Shown here piece after piece: positions 32,401-40,585 of a stretch of DNA of 64,000 nt. The DNA is taken from positions 62,001-126,000 of the forward strand of contig NZ_BONZ01000030.1 of assembly GCF_016862975.1 (NCBI RefSeq). The letters run 5' to 3'. Position numbers and translations under genes: made by a program. Source of the stretch: Rugosimonospora africana (GTDB lineage Bacteria > Actinomycetota > Actinomycetes > Mycobacteriales > Micromonosporaceae). The notes under the pieces are model-generated. The model did no database searches, was not told the origin of the DNA, and was given only the letters and a program-made list of their open reading frames with translations. Every line of letters begins with the position of its first letter. The first letter of the stretch is position 1.

Positions 32401-33096
32401 GTGATTGATCCTCATCGGCTAGCTGCCTTCTGCGCGATGTCCCTTCTGCTGTCTGCCATCCCGGGACCGAGCGTGCTGTTCGTTGTCGGCCGCGCCCTGG
32501 CGCACGGCCGGCGGGTGGCACTGGCATCGGTGTTCGGCAACGCGCTCGGCGGCTATGTCCTCGTCATCGCCGTGGCCCTGGGAGTGGGCAGCGTGGTGGC
32601 GAGATCGGTCGTGGTCTTCAACGTCATCCGGATTGCCGGGGCGCTGTACCTGATCCTGCTCGGGGTCCAGGCGATCCGCGGCCGCCGCGGGTCCGTTGCC
32701 GCTGACCGACTGGTCCGGGTCGTGACGCGGCGCCAGACGCGCCGAGCCGGACTGGTCGTAAGTGCCGCGCGAGCAGAGGTACGCGGGGGACCGTGGCACG
32801 TGTGGTAGGGGTTCACGGTGGGGGTGACCAATCCCAAGAGCATCGTGTTCCTCATGGCTGTGCTTCCGCAGTTCGTCGACCAGAGCGCGGGCCACGTGGT
32901 CGTGCAGATGCTGCTGTTCGGGCTGGCCGGAGCGCTGCTCCAACTGGCATCCGACTCGGTCTGGGGATTGACGGCCTCCGCCGCCCGGGCCTGGTTCGGC
33001 CGTTCTCCACGGCGGATGTCACTCGTGCGTGGCACGGGCGGCATGGCGATGATCGGGCTGGGAGTCACCGTCGCGGTCACCGGTCAGGCTCACTAG
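32401..33096 (+). pseudogene. LysE-family exporter interrupted by an in-frame TAG
   Basis: GTG 32401 with GGGAGG upstream begins a LysE/RhtB translocator (SAIPGPSVLFVVGRALAHGRR, FGNALGGYVLVIAVALG). The frame stops at TAG 32806-32808 after GGPWHVW. Translation in the same frame continues as GFTVGVTNPKSIVFLMAVLPQFVD, the conserved second half, to 33096. The full reading is 231 codons, about 20 longer than usual, and the residues just before the stop are unlike the family, so a local rearrangement or pair of compensating frameshifts plus the stop is likely. A sequencing error remains possible. The stop overlaps the MFS stop in CTAG. Confidence 0.75.
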
Positions 33097-34337
33097 ACCG
33101 GGCTGCCGGTGGGTGCCGGCTGATCCACCGCCGCCGACTCGTCTGCGAGGCCGGTGCCCGAGGCGCTCCGCCGCGCGCCGAGCGTGACGAGAAGCGACGC
33201 CGTCGTCAGCGCCACACCGAGCCAGACGGCGCTGCGGACACCGAGACTGTCGGCGAACAGCCCGCCGAGGAGCGCTCCGAGCGCGATGGAGGTGTTGTAC
33301 CCCAGGGTGTTGATTGACATCGCGGCTTCGAAGGTGTCGGGTGCGGCGGCGAGCGTCGTGTTGACCTGACACAGGTTCGCCGCGCCGAAGGACAGCCCCC
33401 ACAGGAGCACCGAGACGATCAGACCGGGCCACCCGTGGCCGATCGCGAGCAGCAACAGCAGGGACGCGACCAGTCCCGCGCGGGCGACGACGAAGCTGGC
33501 CCTCGCGTGCTTGGTCACGGTGTACCCGGCGATGAAGTTTCCGGCCGCGCCTCCGAGACCGTAGATCATCAGCAGCCCTGTGATGGCGGCGGAGCTCGCG
33601 GATGAGTTGTCTTCCACGAAGGGCCGGATGAAGGTGTAGGCCCCGAAATGGCCGAGTACATACAAGATGACGGTGACCATCACCAGACGCAGCCGCACGT
33701 TGGTGACCGGGAGCCCGAAGACTTCCCGGACCGATACCGCGTTGTCCGACGGTAGGGACGGAATCGCCGCGGCGACCGCGCCGAGCACCAGCACACCGAG
33801 GCCGCTCCAGACCAGGAACGTGGTGCGCCAGTCGGTGAGGCTTTCCAGGAAGGTTCCGAGGGGCATGCCCACCACGGTGGCGATCGAGATGCCCGACAGC
33901 GCGATGGCCGCCGCCCTTCTCGCGTGGCGGGCGGGCACCAGGCGCATCGCCATGCTCACGCCGATGGCCCAGAACACCCCGTTGGCGAATCCCATCACCA
34001 GTCGCGTGGTCAAGACCAGCGCGAAGTTCGGCGAGACGGCGGTGACCAGGTTTCCCAGCGCCAGTACCGCCAGCAGGGCGCACAGCAGTACCCGTCGGTC
34101 GACCCGCCGGGTCCACGCCACGATGAACGGCACGCCCAACCCCGCGGACACGCCGTACAAGGTGACCATCAGCCCGGCGACTCCGACCGGTACATCCAGG
34201 CTCGCGCTGACCCGGGTGAGCAGACCCACGGGCATCAGTTCGGTCGTGACAAAGGCGAACAGGCTGGCGGTGATGGCACCGACACCCAGCCAGGCTCTCC
34301 AGGTGGAGTACGGATGTTCATCGCGTGTGGTGGCCAT
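33093..34337 (-). CDS. MFS transporter (DHA1, drug/arabinose-efflux type)
   Basis: 414 aa, about 12 membrane segments. FVTTELMPVGLL at TM1 and GVPFIVAWTRRVDRRVLL after TM2 place it with the YdhP/AraJ-like DHA1 exporters. ATG 34337 is chosen over the longer frame because the family begins there and GAGAGAAG precedes it. Divergent from a LysR gene, the usual arrangement for an exporter and its activator. Confidence 0.9.
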   Translation of the reverse strand: MATTRDEHPYSTWRAWLGVGAITASLFAFVTTELMPVGLLTRVSASLDVPVGVAGLMVTLYGVSAGLGVPFIVAWTRRVDRRVLLCALLAVLALGNLVTAVSPNFALVLTTRLVMGFANGVFWAIGVSMAMRLVPARHARRAAAIALSGISIATVVGMPLGTFLESLTDWRTTFLVWSGLGVLVLGAVAAAIPSLPSDNAVSVREVFGLPVTNVRLRLVMVTVILYVLGHFGAYTFIRPFVEDNSSASSAAITGLLMIYGLGGAAGNFIAGYTVTKHARASFVVARAGLVASLLLLLAIGHGWPGLIVSVLLWGLSFGAANLCQVNTTLAAAPDTFEAAMSINTLGYNTSIALGALLGGLFADSLGVRSAVWLGVALTTASLLVTLGARRSASGTGLADESAAVDQPAPTGSPV

Positions 34338-34415
34338 GTCTTCTCTCTCAGGGAAACGAGCGGACCTGTCGGCTCGCAGTCTCACCCGGCCGCAATCGAT
34401 GAGTCCAACGCATGT

Positions 34416-34448
34416 TTGTCACGGCATCCATCTCGATACAAGATGGAT
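34416..34448 (+). promoter_or_regulatory. Promoter and dyad of the MFS/LysR divergent region
   Basis: -35 TTGTCA (34416-34421), 17-bp spacer, -10 CAAGAT (34439-34444). A perfect dyad ATCCATCT-N7-AGATGGAT spans 34426-34448, directly before the LysR ATG (34451), which is probably the transcript's first codon. Confidence 0.55.
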
Positions 34449-34450
34449 CC

Positions 34451-35326
34451 ATGGAACTCCAGCAGATGCGCTACGTGGTCGCGGTCGCCGAGACCAACAG
34501 CTTCACCCGCGCCGCCGAACGGTGCCTGGTGGTCCAGTCCGCCCTCAGCCACCAGATCGCCCGCCTGGAACGGGAACTCGGCGCGAGACTGTTCGAGCGC
34601 ACCAGCCGCCGGGTGCGGATGACGCCGGCCGGTGAGGCGTTCCTGCCGGCCGCCCGCCAGTGTCTGGAGGCCGCGGATCGCGCCGCCGCCGAGACCGCGG
34701 CAGCGCTCGGCGAGGTGCGCGGACGGTTGGCCGTCGGCGTGATCTCCACGGTCGCCGCGGTCGACATCCCCGATGCGCTGCGCGAGTTCCGCCGGCAGTA
34801 CCCGCACGTGCGGATCAGCCTGCGGGTGGGCCCCAGCGAGGACCTCATCGACAGGGTCAAGCACGGCGCCATCGACGTGGCCTTCCTCGGGCTGCCGACC
34901 ACCACGCGACCCGACGGCGTGGCCGCCCACGAACTTGCCCGCGACCGGCTCGTCGCCGTGGTCGCACCGGCGCATCCGCTCGCCGACCAACCAACGGTCA
35001 CCCTTCGCGGGCTCTGCTCCGAGGTGTTCGTGGACCTGCCGGCCGGCACGGCCGGACGTGAGGAATCCGACCAGGCTTTCTCGGCCGCCGGCCTCGACCG
35101 TGAGGTCGCGTTCGAGGTGACCACCGCGGACTTCACCGCTCGACTGGTCAGATCGGGCCTGGCCGTCGCCCTGCTGCCATCCGCCTACGTGTCCCAGCTG
35201 ACCGGCGTGGTCACCATCGAGGTCGCCGACGCGCCGGCCCGCGTCGAATACGCCATCTGGAGCCGCGGCGGCCGCGCGCCGGCCGCGACGGCCTTCCTCG
35301 CGATTCTCGACATCCCGGCCGCGTAG
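34451..35326 (+). CDS. LysR-family transcriptional regulator
   Basis: 291 aa. N-terminal HTH (MELQQMRYVVAVAETNSFTRAAERCLVVQSALSHQIARLE) and a LysR substrate domain (RLAVGVISTVAAVDIPDAL, VKHGAIDVAFLGLP, ARLVRSGLAVALLPSAYV). Likely controls the adjacent MFS gene and itself through the 34426 dyad. A 9-bp-stem terminator follows. Confidence 0.93.
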   Translation: MELQQMRYVVAVAETNSFTRAAERCLVVQSALSHQIARLERELGARLFERTSRRVRMTPAGEAFLPAARQCLEAADRAAAETAAALGEVRGRLAVGVISTVAAVDIPDALREFRRQYPHVRISLRVGPSEDLIDRVKHGAIDVAFLGLPTTTRPDGVAAHELARDRLVAVVAPAHPLADQPTVTLRGLCSEVFVDLPAGTAGREESDQAFSAAGLDREVAFEVTTADFTARLVRSGLAVALLPSAYVSQLTGVVTIEVADAPARVEYAIWSRGGRAPAATAFLAILDIPAA

Positions 35327-35343
35327 AAGCCGAACTCGACGCG

Positions 35344-35370
35344 CGGCTCTCCCTGTTCGGTGGAGAGCCG
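35344..35370 (+). terminator. Terminator after the LysR gene
   Basis: CGGCTCTCC (35344-35352) and GGAGAGCCG (35362-35370), 9-bp perfect stem, 9-nt loop. Confidence 0.7.
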
Positions 35371-35450
35371 GTCGCGCTCCTCGCCGCGCAAACTCCCCGA
35401 TGACCTCCTGGTTGAAGTCGGACCTGAGTATCCTCGCAGCGTCGAACGGA

Positions 35451-35467
35451 TTTGCTTTGAAAGCAAA
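35451..35467. promoter_or_regulatory. MarR-type operator
   Basis: TTTGCTT-TGA-AAGCAAA, a perfect 7-bp-arm palindrome 20 bp before the MarR start codon; fits autoregulation by MarR dimers. Confidence 0.6.
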
Positions 35468-35486
35468 GCTACTTGAGGAGCAAGGC

Positions 35487-35939
35487 GTGTCAAGGTCGCA
35501 GGGACCCGACGTCGACGAGGCGATCCGCACTCTGCTGCTACTGATGCCGCGCCTGGTCGGGCGGATCAAGCGCATCCCGGTACCCGAAGAACTCGCGTCG
35601 TTCTCGCTCGCCCCGCGTCACCTCTCGCTGCTGTCGTACCTGCTGTTCGAGGGGTCGCTGGGCGTCAACGAACTGGCCGCCCGCCTCCAGGTCGCCCCAG
35701 CGACGGTGAGCCTGATGGTCGGTGACCTGAGCCGCAAGGGGATCCTGTGCCGGCAGGAGGACGAGGCCGACCGGCGGCGGACGATCGTGAGCATCGCCGA
35801 TGAGTACCACGGCGCGATCAACGGCTGGCTGGGCCGGGGAGCCAGCGCTTGGCGCAAGGCGCTCGAGCCGCTGACCCCCGCCCAACGCAAGCTGTTCATC
35901 GACACCCTGGCCGCGTACGAGAGCGCGGCCGGCGAATAG
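35487..35939 (+). CDS. MarR-family transcriptional regulator
   Basis: 150 aa. Winged helix with LSLLSYLLFEGSLGVNELAARLQVAPATVSLMVGDLSRKGIL and the wing DEADRRRTIVSI. I place the start at GTG 35487 (GAGGAG six bases upstream); the frame upstream runs through the palindrome and is not coding. Targets beyond its own promoter are unknown. Confidence 0.88.
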   Translation: MSRSQGPDVDEAIRTLLLLMPRLVGRIKRIPVPEELASFSLAPRHLSLLSYLLFEGSLGVNELAARLQVAPATVSLMVGDLSRKGILCRQEDEADRRRTIVSIADEYHGAINGWLGRGASAWRKALEPLTPAQRKLFIDTLAAYESAAGE

Positions 35940-36054
35940 CGGGGTCGTCGACTCGCGCGTTCACTCTCATTCCATTGCAACGGCCGCCATCGAACGTCGT
36001 TGCGTTAGCGACAGGCTCGTTGCAACAATATCTAGGCTCCGACCAGCTATGATG

Positions 36055-36117
36055 CTGACACAGGGCAACAAGCATGTTGCCGGATTGTGGAATGCAACGT
36101 AGCGTTTCCTGTGTCAG
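36055..36117. promoter_or_regulatory. Nested inverted repeats before the DUF4097 gene
   Basis: Outer arms CTGACACAGG (36055-36064) and CCTGTGTCAG (36108-36117) are perfect over 10 bp, 43 bp apart. Inside lies GGCAACA-AGCA-TGTTGCC (36064-36081), and a further GTTGCAAC sits at 36019-36026. The structure ends 28 bp before the start codon. Confidence 0.7.
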
Positions 36118-36145
36118 AAACAAAGAGCGAGCACAGGAGAGCATG

Positions 36146-36808
36146 ATGCAGAAGTTCGACACCCCGGCCCCGATCTCCGCCGTCCTGGACATCCCCGCGG
36201 GGCGGGTGCGGTTCATCGCCGCCGACCGGGCCGACACCACCGTCGAGGTCCTGCCCGTCAACCCCGGCAAGAGCCGGGACGTGCGGGTCGCCGAGCAGAC
36301 CACCGTCGCCTACTCCGACGGCGTCCTGCGCATCCACACTCCGGAGTCCAAGAACAAGCTCTTCGGCCCCGGATCCGTGGAGGTCACCGTCCAGCTGCCC
36401 GCCGGCTCCCGGGTCGAGGCCAAGACCGCCGCCTCGGAACTGCGCGGCGTCGGTCGCCTGGGCGAGGTCGTGTTCGACGGTGCGTACCGTCAGATCAAGC
36501 TCGACGAGGCCGCGAGCGTCCGGCTGACCGCGGTCGACGGCGATGTCCAGGTCGGCCGGCTGGGCGGACCCGCGGAGATCAGCACCGCGCGGGGCGACAT
36601 CAGGATCGCCGAGGCCACCTCCGGCAGGGTGGTGCTGCGCACCCAGTCCGGCAACATCTCGGTCGCAGCCGCCGCCGGTGTCCCGGCCGCCCTGGACGCC
36701 GGCACCGGCTACGGCCGCGTCAGCAACGCCCTCAAGAACGGTGGCGCCGCCGAACTCGACATCCGCGCCACCACCACCCACGGCGACATCACCGCCCGCA
36801 GCCTGTGA
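36146..36808 (+). CDS. DUF4097 family protein
   Basis: 220 aa, a beta-solenoid-like protein with alternating short strands (VEVTVQLPAGSRVEAKTAASELRG, GDVQVGRLGGPAEISTARGDIRI, VLRTQSGNISVAAA), the DUF4097/adhesin-like pattern. No signal peptide. AGGAG lies 6 bp before ATG 36146 (ATG 36143 also in frame). Function unknown in actinobacteria; the elaborate promoter repeats suggest tight control. Confidence 0.85.
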   Translation: MQKFDTPAPISAVLDIPAGRVRFIAADRADTTVEVLPVNPGKSRDVRVAEQTTVAYSDGVLRIHTPESKNKLFGPGSVEVTVQLPAGSRVEAKTAASELRGVGRLGEVVFDGAYRQIKLDEAASVRLTAVDGDVQVGRLGGPAEISTARGDIRIAEATSGRVVLRTQSGNISVAAAAGVPAALDAGTGYGRVSNALKNGGAAELDIRATTTHGDITARSL

Positions 36809-36904
36809 AGAAGCAGGACCGGGACCACGGCCGGGCCCCACCGCGATCGAGAGTCGTCGGTGACGGCCCGGCCGTCCGTGCCTGGGGTTAGCGGGACCGG
36901 ACCG

Positions 36905-36923
36905 GCCGTCCACAGTGGACGGC
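36905..36923. other. Near-perfect palindrome between DUF4097 and DHFR-fold genes
   Basis: GCCGTCCAC-A-GTGGACGGC. Could be a terminator of the DUF4097 gene or a protein site. The rest of 36809-37087 shows nothing else. Confidence 0.4.
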
Positions 36924-37087
36924 GCCGGCAGCTCGGCCCACGGCCTAGGTTCGTTCGAGTTGCCGGCCTGCCTCGGTGAGCAGCCGTAGTCCGGGTGGCC
37001 GCGAACGTCACCGCGTGCCGGAGGCCGGCGTGCGTAGGCTGGCGAAGGTCGGGCACCGGCCCAGACCAACGGATTGGAGACAGGGAA

Positions 37088-37666
37088 ATGCGCACGTTGA
37101 TCTACACCGCGTTCGTTTCGCTGGACGGCGTCGTCGACTCTCCCGGCGGTGGCCCCGGGGAGAACCACCGCAGTGGCGGCTGGACCTTCCGGGACATCGA
37201 GTTCCTGCCCGAGGCGTACGAACTCAAAGGCCGGGAGATCGGGGAAGCCGCCGCGCTGATGTTCGGTCGGACCAGCTACGAGGCATTCGCGCCGGTGTGG
37301 CCGGACATGGAGGACTTCGCCGCTCTCAAGGAACTGCCGAAATTCGTCGTCTCGACGACCCTCGGCGAGGACGCCCTCGTGAAGAACTGGGGCGACATCA
37401 CGATCCTGCGCTCTCTTCAGGACGTCGCGGCGGTCAAGGAATCTGACGGCGGACCGATCATCATCAACGGCAGTGCCACCCTCGCCCGCAACCTCTCCGA
37501 CGCCGGCCTGATCGACCGCTACCACCTGCTGGTCTTCCCGGTGCTGCTCGGAGCCGGCAAGCGGATGTTCAGCGACACCGACAAGGACAAGCAGCTGCTG
37601 AAGGTGGCCGAGTCCGAGACGTACGCCAACGGCATCACCAAGCTCGTCTACGACGTCGTCCGCTGA
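37088..37666 (+). CDS. Dihydrofolate reductase-fold (RibD C-terminal-like) protein
   Basis: 192 aa. MRTLIYTAFVSLDGVVDSPGG, LMFGRTSYEAFAPVWP, IIINGSATLARNLSDAGLIDRYHLLVFPVLLGAGKRMF are standard for the stand-alone RibD_C/DHFR-like reductases of actinobacteria. It likely binds NADPH; physiological substrate unknown. GGGAA precedes the ATG. Confidence 0.88.
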   Translation: MRTLIYTAFVSLDGVVDSPGGGPGENHRSGGWTFRDIEFLPEAYELKGREIGEAAALMFGRTSYEAFAPVWPDMEDFAALKELPKFVVSTTLGEDALVKNWGDITILRSLQDVAAVKESDGGPIIINGSATLARNLSDAGLIDRYHLLVFPVLLGAGKRMFSDTDKDKQLLKVAESETYANGITKLVYDVVR

Positions 37667-37730
37667 GGGGGCGGATCGGACCCCTGCCTGGCTCGGCTGG
37701 CCGTGCCGGAGCGGCACGTCGATCGCGCCC

Positions 37731-37785
37731 TTGCCCGGCGCGCGTCGATGTGACTACAGTCCGGAGACATCCCACGTGGGATGTC
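37731..37785 (+). promoter_or_regulatory. Promoter and perfect operator of the second sialidase
   Basis: -35 TTGCCC (37731-37736), 18-bp spacer, -10 TACAGT (37755-37760). The 20-bp perfect palindrome GACATCCCACGTGGGATGTC (37766-37785) covers the predicted start of transcription, where a bound repressor would block initiation or clearance. Confidence 0.7.
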
Positions 37786-37815
37786 CTATCCCTCGGGTCG
37801 CAGAGAGGACTCTGA

Positions 37816-39837
37816 ATGTCCAGACCGTCCCTCCGGCACGCCACGCCGAGCCATCGGCATCGACTCCGACTGGCCTGGCTCGGCGCGTCTGTCGCCACGC
37901 AACGACCCAGACCAGCCGCCCTGCCAGCCATCGCGGCGCTGGTCGGCGCCCTGCTGGTGGCCACCGCGGCTCCGGCGAGCGCCGCCGGCACCGCGGCCGT
38001 CATCCCAGCCCCAGCCGCCCCCGCCTCAGCCGTCCCCGCCGCCCCGGCGCCCAGCTTCAGCCAGCAGGTGATCTTCAAGGCCGGCCAGGACCCCGGGTAC
38101 GCCTGCTTCCGCATCCCCGCCATCGTCAAGTCCACCCACGGCACCCTGCTCGCCTTCGCCGAGGGCCGGGTCACCAGTTGCGGTGACGCCGGGGACATCG
38201 ACGTCGTACTCAAGCGCTCCACCGACGGCGGCCGGACCTGGGGCCCGCTCCAGGTACTCAACCGCGGTGACGGCGATTCGCACGACCAGCCCACGCCCGT
38301 CGTGGACGCCCGCACCGGGCAGATCATCCTGGTCAGCAACGCCAATCCCGGTGGTACGAGCACGACCGCCTGCCCGATCCCGTGCGACCGCACCGCCTAC
38401 GAGCAGACCAGCGACGACGACGGCCTGACCTGGTCGGCGCCGCGCGACATCACCAGTCAGGTCAAGCTGCCCCTCTGGAACGAGTGGTTCGTGACCGGCC
38501 CGGGGCACGCCCTCCAGCTCACCCAGGGTCCGCACGCCGGCCGGCTGGTCGTCGGCATCAACGCCGAGAGCGGCACCGGTACCGTCGAGGACGCCAACTA
38601 CGGCGCGCTGGCCTACAGCGACGACGACGGGAAGACCTGGCAGGTCGGCGCGGTTGACCGCGTCGCATTCGCACCCGACGGCACGTTTCCCCAGAAGCCG
38701 TCCGAACTCAGCCTGCTGGAGTTGCCGGGCGGCGTGATCTACGCGGCCGGGCGCGAACAGAGCGGTACCGACATCGGAAACCGCGACTTCGCGATCAGCC
38801 GGGACGGCGGGCAGACCTGGAGCACGCCGTTCACCACGATCCCCGACCTGGTGACCCCGATGGTGCAGGGCACGGTGCTGCGGCTGACCGGGGACCACGC
38901 CGGCAACCGCATCCTGTTCTCCTCGCCGGCCAACACCGACCTACGCCAGACCATGATGATCCGATCCTCGTACGACGACGGTCGCACCTGGGAGAACGCC
39001 GACCAGGGCACGATCATCAGCAACGACCGGGCGGCGTACTCCGACATGGTGCAGATCTCCGATCCCTCGGCGGACGACACTGTGGTCGGGTTGATGTACG
39101 AGGGCGGCACAGCCACGGCGGCCGACGAGATCCGGTTCGCAGTCTTCAACACGGAGTACCTCGGCTACCGCAACTCGGCCGGCCCGCGCACCCCTGACCT
39201 GTCCCGCCCGGCCGCGTCCGCCAACGTCCTGGGCGGCGCCACGCTGGGTACCGGCAAGTTCGGCAAGGCACTCGTGCTCGACGGCGTCGACGACTACGTC
39301 CGGGTGCCCTATGACCAGACACAACTGCCCGGCGACGGCGACTTCACCTGGTCCGCGTGGTTCAACTACGGGGCGACCTCGGGCAACCAGGTCATCATGT
39401 GGCTGGGCGGGATGAACAGCACCGCACCGCAGGTCTGGCTGCGCGGTGAACCGGCCAACCACCGGCTCATCGCCACGATGAGCACGCGCAACGGTACCAA
39501 GCAGATCAGCTCGACAGCGGCGTACAACGACCGGGCGTGGCACCACGTGGCCCTGGAACGGTCCACCGGCCAGTTGCTGATGTGGGTGGACGGCGTCCAG
39601 GTGGCGGCGGGACCGGCAGTCGCCGGCTCGGTGAGCGAGACCGTGTCGTTCCAGCTCCAGGTCGGCGAGCGGCTCGACGGCGCGTTCCACTTCAACGGCT
39701 CGCTGGACGAGGTACGCGTCTACAACCGGGCATTGTCCACCGCGGAACTGGGTCAGGTGCGGTCGGCGAACGCGCCCCTCACCGGCGGCCTTGTGCTGAG
39801 GTTGCCGTTCGACCGGATCGACCCGGCGAAGGGCTGA
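37816..39837 (+). CDS. Secreted sialidase (GH33) with LamG-like domain, second copy
   Basis: 673 aa. A long basic N-terminus and hydrophobic segment (residues ~36-57, ending ASAAG) form the signal; an Ala/Pro-rich spacer follows. Propeller marks are FRIP (Arg99), STDGGRTW, SDDDGLTW, SDDDGKTW, SRDGGQTW, a Glu in SELSLLE and the nucleophile Tyr in AAYSDM. The LamG-like domain (~475-660) carries ALVLDGVDDYVRVPYD and NGSLDEVRVYNRAL. Same architecture as the 1722 gene. A 13-bp hairpin terminator follows. Confidence 0.92.
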   Translation: MSRPSLRHATPSHRHRLRLAWLGASVATQRPRPAALPAIAALVGALLVATAAPASAAGTAAVIPAPAAPASAVPAAPAPSFSQQVIFKAGQDPGYACFRIPAIVKSTHGTLLAFAEGRVTSCGDAGDIDVVLKRSTDGGRTWGPLQVLNRGDGDSHDQPTPVVDARTGQIILVSNANPGGTSTTACPIPCDRTAYEQTSDDDGLTWSAPRDITSQVKLPLWNEWFVTGPGHALQLTQGPHAGRLVVGINAESGTGTVEDANYGALAYSDDDGKTWQVGAVDRVAFAPDGTFPQKPSELSLLELPGGVIYAAGREQSGTDIGNRDFAISRDGGQTWSTPFTTIPDLVTPMVQGTVLRLTGDHAGNRILFSSPANTDLRQTMMIRSSYDDGRTWENADQGTIISNDRAAYSDMVQISDPSADDTVVGLMYEGGTATAADEIRFAVFNTEYLGYRNSAGPRTPDLSRPAASANVLGGATLGTGKFGKALVLDGVDDYVRVPYDQTQLPGDGDFTWSAWFNYGATSGNQVIMWLGGMNSTAPQVWLRGEPANHRLIATMSTRNGTKQISSTAAYNDRAWHHVALERSTGQLLMWVDGVQVAAGPAVAGSVSETVSFQLQVGERLDGAFHFNGSLDEVRVYNRALSTAELGQVRSANAPLTGGLVLRLPFDRIDPAKG

Positions 39838-39851
39838 TCGCGACGGCGCCT

Positions 39852-39892
39852 GCCGGGCTCCCACTGACTCGAGCGGTCGGTGGGAGCCCGGC
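39852..39892 (+). terminator. Terminator after the second sialidase
   Basis: GCCGGGCTCCCAC (39852-39864) pairs perfectly with GTGGGAGCCCGGC (39880-39892). Confidence 0.85.
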
Positions 39893-39957
39893 GACCGCGT
39901 TCGGCAGAATTTTCCGGCGACGATCTCACGTCGCGTTCGTCTGCGGCGTCTTCCTTC

Positions 39958-40012
39958 TGACGGGGCGTCTTCCCGTGACGGGGGTCTTCCCCGTGACGGG
40001 GCGTCCTCCCCG
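39958..40012 (+). repeat. 18-bp tandem repeat, three units, before the ogt gene
   Basis: Units at 39958, 39976 and 39994, modelled on TGACGGGGCGTCTTCCCG. Each unit is itself partly self-complementary (GACGGGG / CCCCGTC). Confidence 0.85.
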
Positions 40013-40029
40013 CGGCGGAAGGAATGCGG

Positions 40030-40542
40030 ATGAACACACGGCACACGGTGACCGACACCGACCTGGGGCCGATCACGATCGTCGCGACCGGTGACGCGAT
40101 CACCGGCCTCTACTTCGACCGGCACGCTCGCCGTCCCCGGCAGGAGGCGTTCGGGCCGCGCGTTCCCATGATCAGCGACTCGCTCCTCGGGCAGGCGTGC
40201 CAGCAGCTGCTGGAGTACCTCGCCGGGCAGCGGACCACCTTCGACCTTCCGCTCGACGCGGCCGGCAACGATCTCCAGCGTTCGGTGTGGAAGATCGTGA
40301 GCGACATCCCGTACGGGCAGACGATCACCTACGGCGAGATCGCCGAGCGGCTCGGCGACCGGGCGCTCGCGCAGAAGGTCGGCCAGGCCGTCGGCGCGAA
40401 CCCGCTGTGCGTCGTCGTACCCTGCCATCGGGTGCTCGGCGCCACCGGCGCGCTGACCGGCTACGCCGGCGGCCTGACGCGCAAGCGGGCGCTACTGGAG
40501 CTGGAAGAGCCGGCGGCGGTGTCCACCGGCAGACTGTTCTGA
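40030..40542 (+). CDS. ogt: Methylated-DNA-protein-cysteine S-methyltransferase
   Basis: 170 aa suicidal O6-alkylguanine repair protein. C-terminal domain has DLQRSVWKIVSDIPYGQTITYGEIA and the acceptor Cys132 in VVVPCHRVLGATGALTGYAGG. GGAAGGA lies 8 bp before ATG 40030, better spaced than ATG 40024. It precedes the sigma factor gene by 43 bp, so it probably shares the alkylation response. Confidence 0.93.
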   Translation: MNTRHTVTDTDLGPITIVATGDAITGLYFDRHARRPRQEAFGPRVPMISDSLLGQACQQLLEYLAGQRTTFDLPLDAAGNDLQRSVWKIVSDIPYGQTITYGEIAERLGDRALAQKVGQAVGANPLCVVVPCHRVLGATGALTGYAGGLTRKRALLELEEPAAVSTGRLF

Positions 40543-40585
40543 GCGCGAACCTCACGCATCGGGTCCCGGGCGCGTCTTCGATGAG

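Noticed and set aside
32818-33096. Second half of the LysE-like gene as an independent gene
   Set aside because: It has the conserved second half of one family in the same frame; no own ribosome-binding site is evident.
40547-40575. ECF-type autoregulated promoter (GAACCT...CGTC) before the sigma gene
   Set aside because: Spacing between the elements is about 20 bp, longer than usual, so the match is too weak to claim.
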